In this document: positions 21,457-22,588 of the stretch, in pieces | How positions within the stretch are numbered: position 1 is the first letter of the stretch | How the letters are laid out: each line of letters starts with the position of its first letter | NCBI GenBank assembly: GCA_937941715.1 | Contig: CALDGX010000070.1 | Coordinates: forward strand, 1-22,588 | Source of the DNA: an uncultured Chloracidobacterium sp. | Lineage (GTDB): Bacteria; Acidobacteriota; Blastocatellia; Pyrinomonadales; Pyrinomonadaceae | Length of the DNA stretch: 22,588 nucleotides | Reading direction: 5' to 3' | Program-made: the position numbers and the translations under genes | Notes under the pieces: model-generated | Database searches by the model: none | Told to the model about the DNA's origin: nothing | Seen by the model: the letters and a program-made list of their open reading frames with translations, nothing else

Positions 21457-22588
21457 ATGGCACGTAAATCAATACTCGTCGTCGATGACGAGAAGAACCA
21501 GCGGGAAATCTTGGAAACGATCCTCTCAGGCGAGGGTTACGATGTGACGACGGCAAGCTCCGGCGAGGCGGCACTGAAGTTTGTCGAAACACGCCGATTC
21601 GATCTCGTTCTGACCGATCTCCAAATGACGGGCATGAGCGGGCTCGACCTTCTCAGAGAACTGACCAATTTTGACAAATCGATAATCGTCATCCTGTTGA
21701 CAGCTCACGGCACGGTAGATTCGGCGGTCGACGCGTTGCGGTTGGGGGCGTTCGAGTACCTGCAAAAGCCCTATGATTCGGAAAAGCTACTTGAAACGGT
21801 TTCAAGGGCCTTGAAAAAGCTATCGACCCTCGACGCCGAGATCGTTTCGGTGTCGCCCGAGATGGACAAGGTCAAAAAGCTGATCCTCAAGATCGCCAAG
21901 TCAAATTCGACCGTTTTGATCCGCGGCGAGAGCGGCACCGGCAAGGAACTGATCGCCCGCTCGATCCACAAGAACAGTCACCGTTCGAATGAGGTCTTTC
22001 AGGCGGTAAACTGCGCGGCCATCAACGAAAACCTGCTCGAGTCCGAGCTGTTCGGCCACGAAAAGGGCTCGTTTACCGGTGCCGTCGCCGAGAAGAAAGG
22101 CCTTTTTGAGATCGCCCATAACGGCACGCTCTTTCTGGATGAGATCGGCGAACTCGACATCTCGCTCCAGGCCAAGATACTGCGTGCCTTGCAGGAAAAG
22201 CAGATCCGTCGTGTCGGCGGTGTACGCGATATCGACGTCGACGTCCGCGTCGTTGCCGCGACCAACCGCGACCTGCTGCACATGGTCGAGGAAAAGCGTT
22301 TTCGCGAGGACCTTTACTACCGCCTGAACGTACTCTCGATCGAGCTGCCAGCCCTGCGTGAGCGCCGGACCGACGTGCCGGTGCTGATCGAGTATTTCTT
22401 AAAGAAACACACTCGCGGCACGAGCCGAAAGATCACCTTTAGCCCCGAAGCCAGAAGGCTTGTCGACGATTATTCATATCCGGGCAACGTCCGCCAGCTC
22501 GAATCGGCCCTCGAGCGCGCGATCCTGCTGTGCGAGAACGACACGATCACCAATGATGACCTTCCGCCCGAGATGTTTACGGATCGCG
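21457..22588 (+). CDS. NtrC-type sigma-54-dependent response regulator (3' end missing)
   Basis: The frame is open to the window end, with 377 codons visible. The receiver domain (about 1-120) has D10, D11, the phosphoacceptor D54 (LVLTDLQMTGMSG) and K104. The sigma-54 AAA+ domain has Walker A GESGTGKE (157-164), the sigma-54 contact loop GSFTGA (204-209, a variant of GAFTGA), Walker B TLFLDEIGEL (D228, E229) and YPGNVRQLESALERAI (341-356). The C-terminal DNA-binding domain lies outside. The ATG at 21457 is chosen, but a GTG at 21433 overlapping the kinase stop (GTGA) is in frame and has AAAGGGC upstream, so the true start may be there. It is the partner of the preceding kinase. I saw no sigma-54 promoter in the window. 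Confidence 0.95.
   Translation, partial: MARKSILVVDDEKNQREILETILSGEGYDVTTASSGEAALKFVETRRFDLVLTDLQMTGMSGLDLLRELTNFDKSIIVILLTAHGTVDSAVDALRLGAFEYLQKPYDSEKLLETVSRALKKLSTLDAEIVSVSPEMDKVKKLILKIAKSNSTVLIRGESGTGKELIARSIHKNSHRSNEVFQAVNCAAINENLLESELFGHEKGSFTGAVAEKKGLFEIAHNGTLFLDEIGELDISLQAKILRALQEKQIRRVGGVRDIDVDVRVVAATNRDLLHMVEEKRFREDLYYRLNVLSIELPALRERRTDVPVLIEYFLKKHTRGTSRKITFSPEARRLVDDYSYPGNVRQLESALERAILLCENDTITNDDLPPEMFTDR

Noticed and set aside
21458..21475. TGGCACG as a sigma-54 promoter
   Set aside because: The matching GC element 12 bp downstream is missing, and the words lie within the start of the response regulator gene.

Overview
The window looks like the chromosome of a Gram-negative-type bacterium of moderate GC content. 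My best guess is Acidobacteriota, class Blastocatellia (Pyrinomonadaceae-like). This rests on the overall gene mix: many small secreted proteins of unknown role, an FdhF/YdeP-type oxidoreductase with FdhD, an Fe-S type PurF, an rnc-lepB pair, a RAYT transposase with its REPs, and NtrC-type two-component signalling. No rRNA or other marker gene is present, so the placement is inference. I see no tRNA, rRNA, CRISPR array or prophage.

Layout. (1) Positions 1-4730, all minus strand: a secreted-protein region. It holds a partial secreted ORF, a DUF2059-like secreted protein, a secreted protein joining a beta/gamma-crystallin domain to an RRM, a small TIMP/NTR-like protein, and an M60 (enhancin-like) zinc metallopeptidase. 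The M60 and TIMP-like genes are 7 nt apart. The region is scarred by partial duplications: a 3' piece of the RRM gene is fused to the end of the TIMP-like gene, a 3' piece of the M60 gene is fused to the end of purF, and a leader of about 90 bp occurs twice. (2) 4693-10832, minus strand: purF, an FdhF-like molybdopterin oxidoreductase, fdhD and fumarylacetoacetase, separated by short palindromic or dispersed-type repeats. (3) 10853-11530: a RAYT (REP-associated tyrosine transposase) gene between near-identical inverted REP copies. (4) 11546-12463, minus: an uncharacterised 305-residue protein with its own promoter. (5) 12611-13902, plus: ruvC and a secreted SH3-domain protein. (6) 13912-17805, minus: psuG, lepB, rnc and a secreted helical-repeat protein, with two convincing terminator hairpins. 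(7) 18106-19752, minus: a penicillin-binding transpeptidase with a very lysine-rich N-terminal arm. Overlapping divergent promoters separate it from (8) 19937-22588, plus: a membrane histidine kinase and an NtrC-type sigma-54 activator that runs off the window.

How the genes fit together. The M60 peptidase and the TIMP-like protein look translationally coupled. The TIMP-like protein is predicted to mature with the Cys-x-Cys N-terminus that eukaryotic TIMPs use to chelate a protease zinc, so a protease/inhibitor (or protease/partner) pair is the most interesting hypothesis here. fdhD and the FdhF-like gene form a molybdoenzyme plus maturation-factor pair. FahA is the last step of homogentisate/tyrosine breakdown. 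rnc-lepB is a housekeeping pair. The kinase and sigma-54 activator form one two-component system. Percentages and promoter matches below were estimated by eye; no searches were run.
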